In this document: piece after piece, positions 18,876 to 27,234 of the stretch
How positions within the stretch are numbered: position 1 is the first letter of the stretch
Layout: each line of letters starts with the position of its first letter
Virus record (IMG/VR): IMGVR_UViG_3300025876_000088
Span: 1 to 28,396 of that record
From: a virus
DNA length: 28,396 nucleotides
Strand: one strand, 5' to 3'
The notes under the pieces: model-generated
The model's database searches: none
Told to the model about the DNA's origin: nothing
The model's input: only the letters and a program-made list of their open reading frames with translations
Made by a program: the position numbers and the translations under genes

Positions 18876-18889
18876 TAAACAATTTATTA
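18873..18889 (+). repeat. Perfect AT-only inverted repeat spanning the gene 3 stop and gene 4 start
   Basis: TAATAAACAATTTATTA is a 7-bp perfect inverted repeat with a CAA loop. Its first bases are the TAA stop of the polymerase gene and its last base is the A of the next ATG, so it fills the whole 13-base gap. The stem has no GC pairs and would be weak. It might modulate coupling between the two genes, or may simply reflect AT-rich sequence. Confidence 0.5.
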
Positions 18890-21800
18890 TGTCTAGTTGT
18901 CCAAATATAAATATGCCTGAGTGGAAGTCTCTGGAAAAATCAGTAGGAACCTTTGAAGCGTATAGAGACTTTATGGAAACGGATGGAATGATCCGTACTC
19001 CTGAAAAAGTTCAAGCAAAAATTAGTGCTAAAACTAAACTTCAGTTAAGAAGAATTGCTGATGATGTAAATGCTGTTAGCTATGAAACTGTTAAAAGTTT
19101 AACTAAAAGGATGGCTGAGAAGTTTGGTGATTATGAATATAGATTAGAAGAGCTTCCTAATGAGCGATACAAAGGTAAGGTTGAATTAGTAGATGGTAAA
19201 CGTGTTATTGTTATTAATACAGCCACAGCTACGCTAGATACACCTCTGCATGAGTTTGGCCACATCTTTATTGACTTAATACGTAAGGGTAATTCTAATC
19301 TGTTAGGTAATTTAATAAAAGATATAGAGACCAATCATAAAGATGTTTTAGATGAAATTTATGAAACTTATAGTGATGAAGAAGCTTATGCTAATTTAAG
19401 TCCTGAAGAATTTCATGAAATTGCTGTAGAAGAAGCTATTGTAGAATTATTAGGACGATTAGCTGCTGGAAAAATAAACCCAGATACGGGTTTATATAAT
19501 AAATTAATGAAGGTTTGGGAAGCTATAATTAGTAAAATCAAACAACTGTTTGGACCTAATCAGGATATTATTGATGTTATATATATTCCTCCGTCATTAT
19601 CTTTAGGAGATTTGTCAGAACTGTTGGCTTCCAATGCAAAAATTACTATTGGCAGTTATGTAAAAGGAAAGGCTTCTTCAGATAAAATTCCTGGCTTAAA
19701 ACGGGAGGTTGACGCTATGAATGTTTATTTAAGTGATCCTAAACTTGAAGATAATTATCAAAAAATTCTTGATCGTGAAAGCAATCAGATAATAGTTGTT
19801 GATAAAAATAACTTTTTTATAGCACAAGATTTTAGAGGAGGTAGTTCAGCACGCCCAGGATCTTTAGATGGTACATTAGGTAACATGACTGCATATGTTG
19901 CTGATGGAGATATGATGCGTGATATTGATACTTTTTATCAAGAATTAAAAAGCGAAGAATATACAAGTTGGGAGACTGAAGAGGCTTTAAGAGTAAAATA
20001 TAGTGATTTATTTCAAGCAGCTATGTTAAAAACAGTTGCTGATGCTTATAGTGATAGCCCTATAAAAAGAAAGCTTGAGAAAATGCTAGATGTTGTAAGA
20101 AACACCACAAGAAATAGTTATCAACGAGAAGATAGGTTGGGCCGATTGTCTATGGAATTAATGAGTGAGGCTCGTCAAACAGGTGATGCTTTTAGTGAAA
20201 GAACAAAACAATATAAGTTTTCACCAGGTGTCTTTTATGCAGATGTATTTACTAATAATTTCGGCTTACAAGATATAATGGTTGATGGTTATAAATTTGA
20301 TAGAAACTTAGAAATGGGAACAAAGATTTCTATTACAAGTGACCAAAGAACTTTATCTTTACGTGATTTAATAGAAAAAGAAAAAGCTAAAATAGAAGTG
20401 CAAATAGATAATTTGGAAGTAAATTCTTTACAAGCATTTGATGAAAATAGCCAAACAACTAAAGAAATTAAAGAAAAAACAATATTTATTGAAACTTTAA
20501 ATCCAAAGACTGGTGAAGTAGTCCAAGAAAAAATATACATTCAGGCGGGTACAGAAAGAGCTGAATTTGCTGAGAACCCTTATGTCGGTACACAGATTGG
20601 GGAAGTTGGTTTTAAATCTAATATTTTTAATTATTCAGATGCTTATTCTTTAAAAGAATTATCTGATAAACGTTATACTATTGAAGATCTTTATTGGGCT
20701 GATCACACAGTAATGTTTACTTTTGATTTAAAAGGTAAACCAGGAAATTATAAGTTGTTTAAAGAAACAGACACTCATTATGAATTGCGTATAGAAAATA
20801 CTGGTGCAAATGAAACTGAAATTAAACGTAATATTCCTGGTGTTAAGTTTGAAACAAGAACTCTTAAGGTTTCTGATGGTCTAGGTCAAGGTGGTCAAAT
20901 TGCTGAAAAAGCATATTTGATTATAGTACCAAAAGCATCTAAATCAAAAATGAAGATAGCGACTTCTATAAATAGAAGAGCTATACCTATTATGAGAGAA
21001 GTTATGCAGGCAATAACTGAACTTAACTATTTTAAAGAAGCTGACAGTATATTCTTTTCACCAATTGAAAGGTCTGTTGCTGGAGGACCTAAAGGTGTTA
21101 TTAATAGGTCAGGTCTTTATAATATATTTGCTAAAAAAACATATGGTAAATATCACAGAGTTCGCATGAAGACTGGTAATATTATAACATATGCAGAGTT
21201 AGAAAAAATGTTTGATGCTTTAACCCCAGAACAAAAAGAAAAAGCTAGATTAAAAATAAATAGAAGTAATAGAATTGGTGATAGAAAAATTAGACTTAAG
21301 GAGTACGATATAAATGCTTTTCAGTATGACGTTACTGAAGCAACTAGGGTTTTAATACCTAGAAACTTCAAGTCAACTTTTATGTCTCCTACGCCAAATG
21401 TTCCTTTATATCAATTGAAAAGAAAAGATGGTAATAAGCAAATGTCTGAAAACCCTTCATTAGCTGAGATAGCTGAAACAACGCAGGGTAGATCTGAGGA
21501 TAATACTATAACATCTGATCAACTTAAAAATACTAAAGCTATTGAGGTTGCTAATAAGATGAGCGAAATGCTTGGTATTGATTATGAAATGGTCTCAGCA
21601 ACGGATGCTGCAGAAATAACTAAGGACTCAAAAAATCCTTGGAATGGAGAAGCTGCTTTCTTTTATGGAGGTAAAATTTATTTCATTGCTGATAGAATGA
21701 ATACTGAAATGGCATTCCATGAATTTGCTCATCCAATCATTAGACATATTGCACAAACTAATCCTAAGCAATTAGATGCACTATTTGATGAACTGAACTC

Positions 21801-24800
21801 AACTACAGAAGGTCAAGCTATCATACAAAGTGTTGCTGAAAACTATCCTGAATTGGAAGTTGATTCACCAAGATTTAAAGAGGAAGCTATTGTAAAAGCT
21901 TTAGCATCGGATGCTAATAATAAGTTGTCTAATGAGAAGACACCTTCAGCTTTTGCTAAATTTATCAAGGACCTTCTATATGCTATCAAACAAACTTTAA
22001 GAAAGACGTTTGGTAGAGCAATTCCAGTAAGTAAATTAGATGCTGCAACTACGTTAGATGAATTATCTGACATATTAGTTAAAGGTGAGAAGATTGAAAT
22101 AAACACTGAGGTTCTTTCTGATGAGGAATTAGTTGCATATAGTAGAGAGGCTTACGGCGAAGTAAGCTCAGATCTTGAAAAGATTGGAGAGAAAGATATA
22201 CAGAATACAGTAAACACTTTCTATGATATGATTTCAAGTCAGCTGAACATGTTGATGAGAAATGAGAACTATGAGGAACTTGCTGAGTTATTGACAGATG
22301 AATACCAGCGTGGAGATCTCCAAGCAATGAAAGGTAATCTTGGTCAATGGCAAACTGCTGTGGCAAAGATGGCGGATGAGTTTAGAGAAGACGTAGATGA
22401 AAGTAAAAACAGAGTTGAGGCATTGTCTAATACACTGTTCCGTTTAGAATCTGTAATGGAGAAAGTGTTTGCTCACATACAAGATATTTCAAAGTATCCG
22501 GATACTCAAGATAATATGCACAAGGCTTATCACTACGATAAGTTTATCAATCACTGGACATCTTTTATAGAAGAGTTTAAAGCTGTCATTGATAAGGCTG
22601 AAAACGGTGTACCAAATAGATCTCCTCTAGTAGCACTTACTGAAGATACCATGCGTAACTTAAGAAAGAGTAAAGAGCTAATAAATGAGATGTATGCTGC
22701 TGGTGCAAGAGATGCTGTCTTTGAACAACTGGAACCAATCAACAGAAGTGTACGTGAAAGATATGAAGGGATGATTGCTAAGCTTAGAGAGCAGGGAGCA
22801 CCACAAGAACGTATTGATGTAATCTTTAAGGAGTACCATGGTATGACGGAGAAAGAGTACACTCAAATGAATGATATGATTGCCCGTGACAAGAAGGGTA
22901 ACTTATCTATAGGGGAGAAGAAGAACCTAGATGGTTTACTTGCTTTGTCACAAAAAGGATTGTCTATCAATAAGGATAAGATAGAAGCACTACTGAGAGG
23001 TAACATGGGTGATGCCAATTGGTTTAACTCTTACCTTGAGGGGTACTTGTATAATACTGATCCAATTGTTGGTGGTCTTGCGCTTTATACAAAAAATGCA
23101 CTGAACGATGTGATGATAGTAAGTCAAGAAAAGTTTAATGTGTTTGCGGAAACCATGAGACCTTTGCTTGAGACTGCAGGATATAACCCTAACAAGTTGG
23201 GTGAACTTGGAGAGAAGATTGGTTTCACAGATAAGGTTGCTAAATGGGACCGTGAGACAGGAGAACTTGAAGAGAAAGAGGTATGGTCTTTTATTAATAG
23301 ATTTAAGAACTATAGGTATGATGAAGACAGTCTTGCTCATGCAGTAACTGAAGCACAGAAACAATACTCTTCTGAAAATAATGATGCTAATAAACAAGTC
23401 TTGATAGATGCAGTGGCTGCTCAAAAGGAGTGGCAACGTAAGTATATGAATCAGGAATACGTATCAGAGTTCTATGACCGGCAATCTATTTTTGAGAAAG
23501 ATGCTATTGGTAAGAAGGCCGCATATCTTAGAGAGGAATTTTTTGAGCGTATGAGAAGTATTACAGAACCTGCCAAGACGCAGAGTGACCAGATGCTTAT
23601 TGCTGATGAGGTAGACGACCTTTGGAGAGAGTACAGAAACATGCACTCGCGTTATGACTTGAATGGTAAATTGAAGACTGGTGAAACTGCTGAAATAGCT
23701 AAACGTTTAAGAGATTTTCGTAAACAGTCCCGTGACTTCTATGAGTGGAAGATACGTAAGGGTGTTTTTGAAAATGCTTATATAGATTTTACACAGGAAT
23801 TAAAGAATGAAGGCGTTGATGATGCTGAGTATGAAGTACGTATTAATGAATGGAAGAAAAGAAACTCACGTAAAGTAATTAAGGATGAGTGGTATGAAAA
23901 AAGAAACTTAATTCTTAATAGAGTTAAGGAACTTGTTTCTAAGTTACCAGATAGTGAAAGAAAGAATGTAGATCAAGGTGCTATATGGGAAAAAATCATT
24001 GAGCTTACTGGTGGTTACAGAGATGATGATAATCAAATCATAGGAACTGATTTGTCTGAAGGTTCTCAGCAAGAGATAAAGGAACTAGAAGAGCAGCTTG
24101 CTGAAATGAAAAAAGAAGGCGTTAAGAATAATGGCCTTACTCAAATTGAGACAGATAGGTTCTATGCATTACTTAAGAAAAAGAAATCTGCAGGTAGATT
24201 AGGTAGTGAAGATTACAAAGAACTTCAAAGGCTATATGATCTTAAGAATGATAGAGGGTTATCTGAATTTGAAATTGCTGAGCTAAACGGACTTTATGCA
24301 GAACTTTCACAATTATCACAAAGAGAGGCTACACCTTATTATGTAGATATCTTAAACAATTGGTTGTCTAAGCTTAACACAGACAAGATATATGACAAAT
24401 GGAAAATTAGAAATGTTACTGCTGAAAATGTAGATAACGTTATGACTGAAGAGGTTGTTAAAGATTTAATTAGTCAAGATGCAGAGTTTGCTAAATGGTT
24501 TAATACAGCTCACCTTGAAGAGGAATATTCCGAGAAGGTTGAAGGTTCAAATCAACGGATTAAAAAAACTCGTTACAAGCGTACATATCCTTGGAGCATA
24601 ATCAAGCCATCAGATCCTACAATGACGGAGTCTTATCAAATTAAGAATGCATCTGGTAGAGTAATTGATACTATTGAAGGTCTTCCTTCTATGGATTATT
24701 ACGCACGAGTTGTAAAGAGTAAGTATAAGACGCGCCGTGTAATGAATGAAACTGTTGATAACAGAGGACGGTTTTTACCAAAAGCTATTCAGCCTGCAGG

Positions 24801-27156
24801 TTCTACATATATCAATGAGAAGTATGAAGCAATGCGTACAGATGATCCTGCGTTGTTTGCTGTTCTTGAGAAGATGAAAGAATTTCACCTAAAACATCAG
24901 GATGGTTTATCTTATAAAAGCCGTTTATATTTAGACTTTCCTAGATTTCAAAAAGAAGGATTAGAAATACTCCAGTCAACTAAAATTAATGAGGCAGGTC
25001 AAAAGAAATGGAATGCTTTGTCTCAATATGCACAAAGAGTTAAAGAGTTCTTTACTGGTGAAAAATCGCAATCAGAAGATGGGTATAGCTATAATGAACA
25101 GTTTAACCTTGTAAGGGCTGACATGTTTGATAATGAAACTACTGATATTCCAATTGCAGGTTTGTTTGATTTAGAGGCGAATGAGGTTACAACAAATGTT
25201 ACGCAATCAATGATGAGATATATGATGTCTGCTGAACGTCAAAAACAATTGGTTAAGATATCACCTATTGTCCGTGCTATTCAGAACACATTAAATAATC
25301 CAGTAAATGCTATTAATGATTTAAATAAAGTAAATGAAGCTGAGTTTAAGAATCGTGGTATACTTAGCTATCTACCTAAAAAAGACAATGTAAGGTTAAC
25401 CGCTGTAAATAATTTAATTGAAAGGGAGTTTGAAGGTATTGCACAAAAAGGTATTACTGCTGATGTCCCTTGGTTAAATAACTTTGCCAATCTTTTATTT
25501 AAAAGAGCTTCTTTTTCTTTCTTTGCATTGAATATACCTTCAGCACTTAAGAATAGTTTAGGTATGAAGTTTCAAGAAATGATTGAAGCAAGTGGTGGAC
25601 AATACGTTGATCACACTTCATTACAAAAAGGAAATGCCTGGTCTTATAAAGCAATGGCTGAATTAAGTTTTACTGGAGAACTTTATAAGAAAGGTGCTAA
25701 GAGTCATATGCAACAGTTAGTTGATTCATTTGATATGATTCAAGGAAAGTTTGAAGAAAAGTTTGGTGAGAACATGTCACGTACAATGCTTAAAGATACC
25801 GCTGAAATTTCTTGGTTATACTCACCAAGAAAATGGGTGGAGAATCAAGCAGGTATTCAACTTGGTGCAGGGATGTTATATAAGAAAAAAGTTACTCGTT
25901 TATTAGATGATGGTAGTACTGAAGAGATTCCTTATATTGAAGCCTTTGAAACTGTTGATAATCAAATTCGTTTAAAAGATGGTATTGATATAAGATACGC
26001 ATTAAATCCAACAAAGATTAGAGTTAAAGAAGGTGACAGTTATGCAAGTATTGCTAAAAGATATAACATACCAGAATCTGAAATTGAAAATGTGTTTGGT
26101 AGAGTGCCTATTGAAAATGTTCTAGAGAATGTTGATGACATTGAACAAGACCGTAGAGATGAACTTGCAGATATTGATGACATAAGTACCATTACAGATC
26201 CTTTTGAAAAAATTAAACTACAGGATAGAATTGATGCTATCAATAGGAAATATGATAAAAAGCTTGATACTGCTGGTAGAAATGGAGGTTCTGTTGAAAT
26301 TCAAAACAGTGAATTTAAGTTCATGAAAAATAGAATGCAACAAGTAGCTAATAACATGGGTGGTGCATACGCTAAGTTTGATCAACCAGAAGCACAACGT
26401 TATTTGGCATTTAGGTTTATCTCATATTTGAGAAGATACTTTACTACAATGGCTACTAATAGATGGGGATTCTCTGGTTCTTTATGGGACGCAAAGCCAA
26501 GATTAAATCCTGGACTAGGCGATGTACAAATGGGGTTTTATATTCAGTTTTCTAAAACTGTTATTGAAACTATAAAAACTGGTGGTAAAAACTTACCTTA
26601 TATGACAGCTCCTGAGAAAGCCGCTGCATTAAAGTTCTTTACAGAAGTTGCAATGCTTATGGTAACTACAATGTTAATGTCTGTTATATTTGGATTTGAT
26701 CCAGAAGATGATGAGCGTTTTTCTAAACTTAGAGCTAAGTCTGGAGCACTACCATTTCCATTAACTTCATCCGATCCTGATAGGGAGTTTGATGGCTTGA
26801 GTTATATGGAACTTCATTCATTACACATGCTCATGCAAGTACGCGGAGAGAACGAGCAGTTCAATCTTTTTACTGGTGGAATTAAACAATACAATTCATT
26901 ATTAGACATTAAGTCTGTAGCGTTTGGACCAACTACTGATAGTTATGTTCAGTTATACGAAGATACTAAAGCGATTGCTACAGGTGATCCAAGTGCATAC
27001 TATTCAAGAAACGTTGGACCATATCAATGGCAAGACAAAGGTGGTTCTAAGTTTATGACTCACTTAGCGAAAACTGTAGGTCTGACAGGTTCAACTTTAG
27101 ATCCTGCATTAGCGATTCAAAACTTCCAAACTTATCAAACCAAGGTGCGTAGATAA
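18889..27156 (+). CDS. Giant crAss-like virion-associated protein with two zincin domains and LysM-like motif (2755 aa)
   Basis: Not named, but N-W-F-N-S-Y-L-E-G-Y-L-Y-N-T-D-P (about 1380) and the C-terminal part resemble the giant protein that follows the polymerase in crAss-like phages. Zincin A is at residues about 75-225 (H121-E-F-G-H125; E181/E182). Residues 226-880 are unassigned and AT-rich in codon use. Zincin B is at about 880-1045 (H944-E-F-A-H948; E998/E999). Residues 1070-1900 are mostly helical, with three ~20-residue repeats at 1749-1809. A LysM-like motif is at 2379-2404 (V-K-E-G-D-S ... I-A-K-R-Y). A hydrophobic segment at 2583-2604 could cross a membrane. Zinc peptidase, possible wall-binding and membrane segments in one internal protein suggest a role in DNA/protein delivery; this is inference. 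The gene is last in the array and is followed by a strong terminator. ATG start, no Shine-Dalgarno site. Confidence 0.75.
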   Translation: MSSCPNINMPEWKSLEKSVGTFEAYRDFMETDGMIRTPEKVQAKISAKTKLQLRRIADDVNAVSYETVKSLTKRMAEKFGDYEYRLEELPNERYKGKVELVDGKRVIVINTATATLDTPLHEFGHIFIDLIRKGNSNLLGNLIKDIETNHKDVLDEIYETYSDEEAYANLSPEEFHEIAVEEAIVELLGRLAAGKINPDTGLYNKLMKVWEAIISKIKQLFGPNQDIIDVIYIPPSLSLGDLSELLASNAKITIGSYVKGKASSDKIPGLKREVDAMNVYLSDPKLEDNYQKILDRESNQIIVVDKNNFFIAQDFRGGSSARPGSLDGTLGNMTAYVADGDMMRDIDTFYQELKSEEYTSWETEEALRVKYSDLFQAAMLKTVADAYSDSPIKRKLEKMLDVVRNTTRNSYQREDRLGRLSMELMSEARQTGDAFSERTKQYKFSPGVFYADVFTNNFGLQDIMVDGYKFDRNLEMGTKISITSDQRTLSLRDLIEKEKAKIEVQIDNLEVNSLQAFDENSQTTKEIKEKTIFIETLNPKTGEVVQEKIYIQAGTERAEFAENPYVGTQIGEVGFKSNIFNYSDAYSLKELSDKRYTIEDLYWADHTVMFTFDLKGKPGNYKLFKETDTHYELRIENTGANETEIKRNIPGVKFETRTLKVSDGLGQGGQIAEKAYLIIVPKASKSKMKIATSINRRAIPIMREVMQAITELNYFKEADSIFFSPIERSVAGGPKGVINRSGLYNIFAKKTYGKYHRVRMKTGNIITYAELEKMFDALTPEQKEKARLKINRSNRIGDRKIRLKEYDINAFQYDVTEATRVLIPRNFKSTFMSPTPNVPLYQLKRKDGNKQMSENPSLAEIAETTQGRSEDNTITSDQLKNTKAIEVANKMSEMLGIDYEMVSATDAAEITKDSKNPWNGEAAFFYGGKIYFIADRMNTEMAFHEFAHPIIRHIAQTNPKQLDALFDELNSTTEGQAIIQSVAENYPELEVDSPRFKEEAIVKALASDANNKLSNEKTPSAFAKFIKDLLYAIKQTLRKTFGRAIPVSKLDAATTLDELSDILVKGEKIEINTEVLSDEELVAYSREAYGEVSSDLEKIGEKDIQNTVNTFYDMISSQLNMLMRNENYEELAELLTDEYQRGDLQAMKGNLGQWQTAVAKMADEFREDVDESKNRVEALSNTLFRLESVMEKVFAHIQDISKYPDTQDNMHKAYHYDKFINHWTSFIEEFKAVIDKAENGVPNRSPLVALTEDTMRNLRKSKELINEMYAAGARDAVFEQLEPINRSVRERYEGMIAKLREQGAPQERIDVIFKEYHGMTEKEYTQMNDMIARDKKGNLSIGEKKNLDGLLALSQKGLSINKDKIEALLRGNMGDANWFNSYLEGYLYNTDPIVGGLALYTKNALNDVMIVSQEKFNVFAETMRPLLETAGYNPNKLGELGEKIGFTDKVAKWDRETGELEEKEVWSFINRFKNYRYDEDSLAHAVTEAQKQYSSENNDANKQVLIDAVAAQKEWQRKYMNQEYVSEFYDRQSIFEKDAIGKKAAYLREEFFERMRSITEPAKTQSDQMLIADEVDDLWREYRNMHSRYDLNGKLKTGETAEIAKRLRDFRKQSRDFYEWKIRKGVFENAYIDFTQELKNEGVDDAEYEVRINEWKKRNSRKVIKDEWYEKRNLILNRVKELVSKLPDSERKNVDQGAIWEKIIELTGGYRDDDNQIIGTDLSEGSQQEIKELEEQLAEMKKEGVKNNGLTQIETDRFYALLKKKKSAGRLGSEDYKELQRLYDLKNDRGLSEFEIAELNGLYAELSQLSQREATPYYVDILNNWLSKLNTDKIYDKWKIRNVTAENVDNVMTEEVVKDLISQDAEFAKWFNTAHLEEEYSEKVEGSNQRIKKTRYKRTYPWSIIKPSDPTMTESYQIKNASGRVIDTIEGLPSMDYYARVVKSKYKTRRVMNETVDNRGRFLPKAIQPAGSTYINEKYEAMRTDDPALFAVLEKMKEFHLKHQDGLSYKSRLYLDFPRFQKEGLEILQSTKINEAGQKKWNALSQYAQRVKEFFTGEKSQSEDGYSYNEQFNLVRADMFDNETTDIPIAGLFDLEANEVTTNVTQSMMRYMMSAERQKQLVKISPIVRAIQNTLNNPVNAINDLNKVNEAEFKNRGILSYLPKKDNVRLTAVNNLIEREFEGIAQKGITADVPWLNNFANLLFKRASFSFFALNIPSALKNSLGMKFQEMIEASGGQYVDHTSLQKGNAWSYKAMAELSFTGELYKKGAKSHMQQLVDSFDMIQGKFEEKFGENMSRTMLKDTAEISWLYSPRKWVENQAGIQLGAGMLYKKKVTRLLDDGSTEEIPYIEAFETVDNQIRLKDGIDIRYALNPTKIRVKEGDSYASIAKRYNIPESEIENVFGRVPIENVLENVDDIEQDRRDELADIDDISTITDPFEKIKLQDRIDAINRKYDKKLDTAGRNGGSVEIQNSEFKFMKNRMQQVANNMGGAYAKFDQPEAQRYLAFRFISYLRRYFTTMATNRWGFSGSLWDAKPRLNPGLGDVQMGFYIQFSKTVIETIKTGGKNLPYMTAPEKAAALKFFTEVAMLMVTTMLMSVIFGFDPEDDERFSKLRAKSGALPFPLTSSDPDREFDGLSYMELHSLHMLMQVRGENEQFNLFTGGIKQYNSLLDIKSVAFGPTTDSYVQLYEDTKAIATGDPSAYYSRNVGPYQWQDKGGSKFMTHLAKTVGLTGSTLDPALAIQNFQTYQTKVRR
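19110..19560 (+). other. Zincin module A near the N-terminus of the 2755-aa protein
   Basis: Residues about 75-225. A strand ending in V-I-V-I-N precedes H121-E122-F-G-H125. E181-E182, in V-E-E-A-I-V-E, gives a candidate third ligand 61 residues after the first His. A helix ending in Q-L-F-G follows 39 residues later, then S-L-G-D-L-S-E-L-L, which resembles T-L-D-E-L-S-D-I-L after module B. H-E-I-A-V at 176-180 is not a second HExxH. The ligands look complete, so it may be catalytic. Confidence 0.65.
21530..22080 (+). other. Zincin module B in the 2755-aa protein
   Basis: Residues about 880-1063. The lead-in is A-I-E-V-A-N-K-M ... A-F-F-Y-G-G-K-I-Y-F-I-A-D, an edge strand before H944-E945-F-A-H948. 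E998-E999, in K-E-E-A-I-V-K, is the candidate third ligand 55 residues on. The closing helix ends R-K-T-F-G 42 residues later. It is closest to module A by eye. I recognise this lead-in from crAss-like giant proteins. The metal ligands look intact. Confidence 0.7.
24133..24315 (+). repeat. Three tandem ~20-residue protein repeats
   Basis: Residues 1749-1768, 1769-1789 and 1790-1809 share the pattern G-(R)-L-[S/T/G]-x-x-[E/D]-x-x-[R/E]-[F/L]-x-x-L. Such short-turn-plus-helix repeats probably form helical hairpins in a spacer. The DNA copies have diverged, so this is an old protein-level duplication. Confidence 0.55.
26014..26110 (+). other. LysM-like half motif in the 2755-aa protein
   Basis: Residues 2376-2407 read I-R-V-K-E-G-D-S-Y-A-S-I-A-K-R-Y-N-I-P. 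This matches the first strand and helix of LysM (V-x-x-G-D-T-L-x-x-I-A-x-x-Y-x-V). The usual closing strand (I-x-x-G-Q-x-L-x-I) is not obvious in the following V-P-I-E-N-V stretch, so the domain may be degenerate or the likeness superficial. A LysM would bind peptidoglycan. Confidence 0.45.
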
Positions 27157-27195
27157 CTTCTCTCACTACACTACTCACACTACCATCTTGGTTAG
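27157..27195 (+). other. G-free C-rich spacer before the terminator
   Basis: The 33 bases at 27157-27189 contain 14 C and no G, in an otherwise AT-rich genome. It is the only non-coding stretch between the giant-gene array and the terminator hairpin. Long unstructured C-rich, G-poor RNA is what Rho prefers, so it may assist termination. This is compositional evidence only. Confidence 0.35.
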
Positions 27196-27234
27196 AAAAA
27201 AAAAGGGTATCATTACGATACCCTTCTTTTTTTT
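27196..27234. terminator. Strong bidirectional Rho-independent terminator
   Basis: A perfect 9-bp stem, AAGGGTATC (27203-27211) with GATACCCTT (27217-27225) around an ATTAC loop, is flanked by an A run on the left (27196-27202) and a T run on the right (27227-27234). It reads as an intrinsic terminator in both directions. It sits between converging genes: the giant-gene array from the left and the small-gene block from the right. The stop codon of the 204-aa gene (27233-27235) overlaps the right-hand T run. Confidence 0.93.

Noticed and set aside
19411-19440. Second HExxH-like site, F-H-E-I-A-V-E-E, in zincin A
   Set aside because: The fifth position is Val, not His; the following E-E pair aligns with the third-ligand region of the other modules.
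22990-23436. 148-codon open frame on the minus strand inside the 2755-aa gene
   Set aside because: It is opposite well-conserved coding sequence, has a low-quality amino-acid mix (Cys, Ile, Leu, Ser rich) typical of antisense frames, and lacks the ACAAAGATG start context.
59-27156. Possible TAG or TGA recoding, known in some crAss-like phages
   Set aside because: All four giant frames are open over 27 kb with the standard code, and TAG stands as a plausible stop (with extra TAGs behind it) at the end of the second gene.
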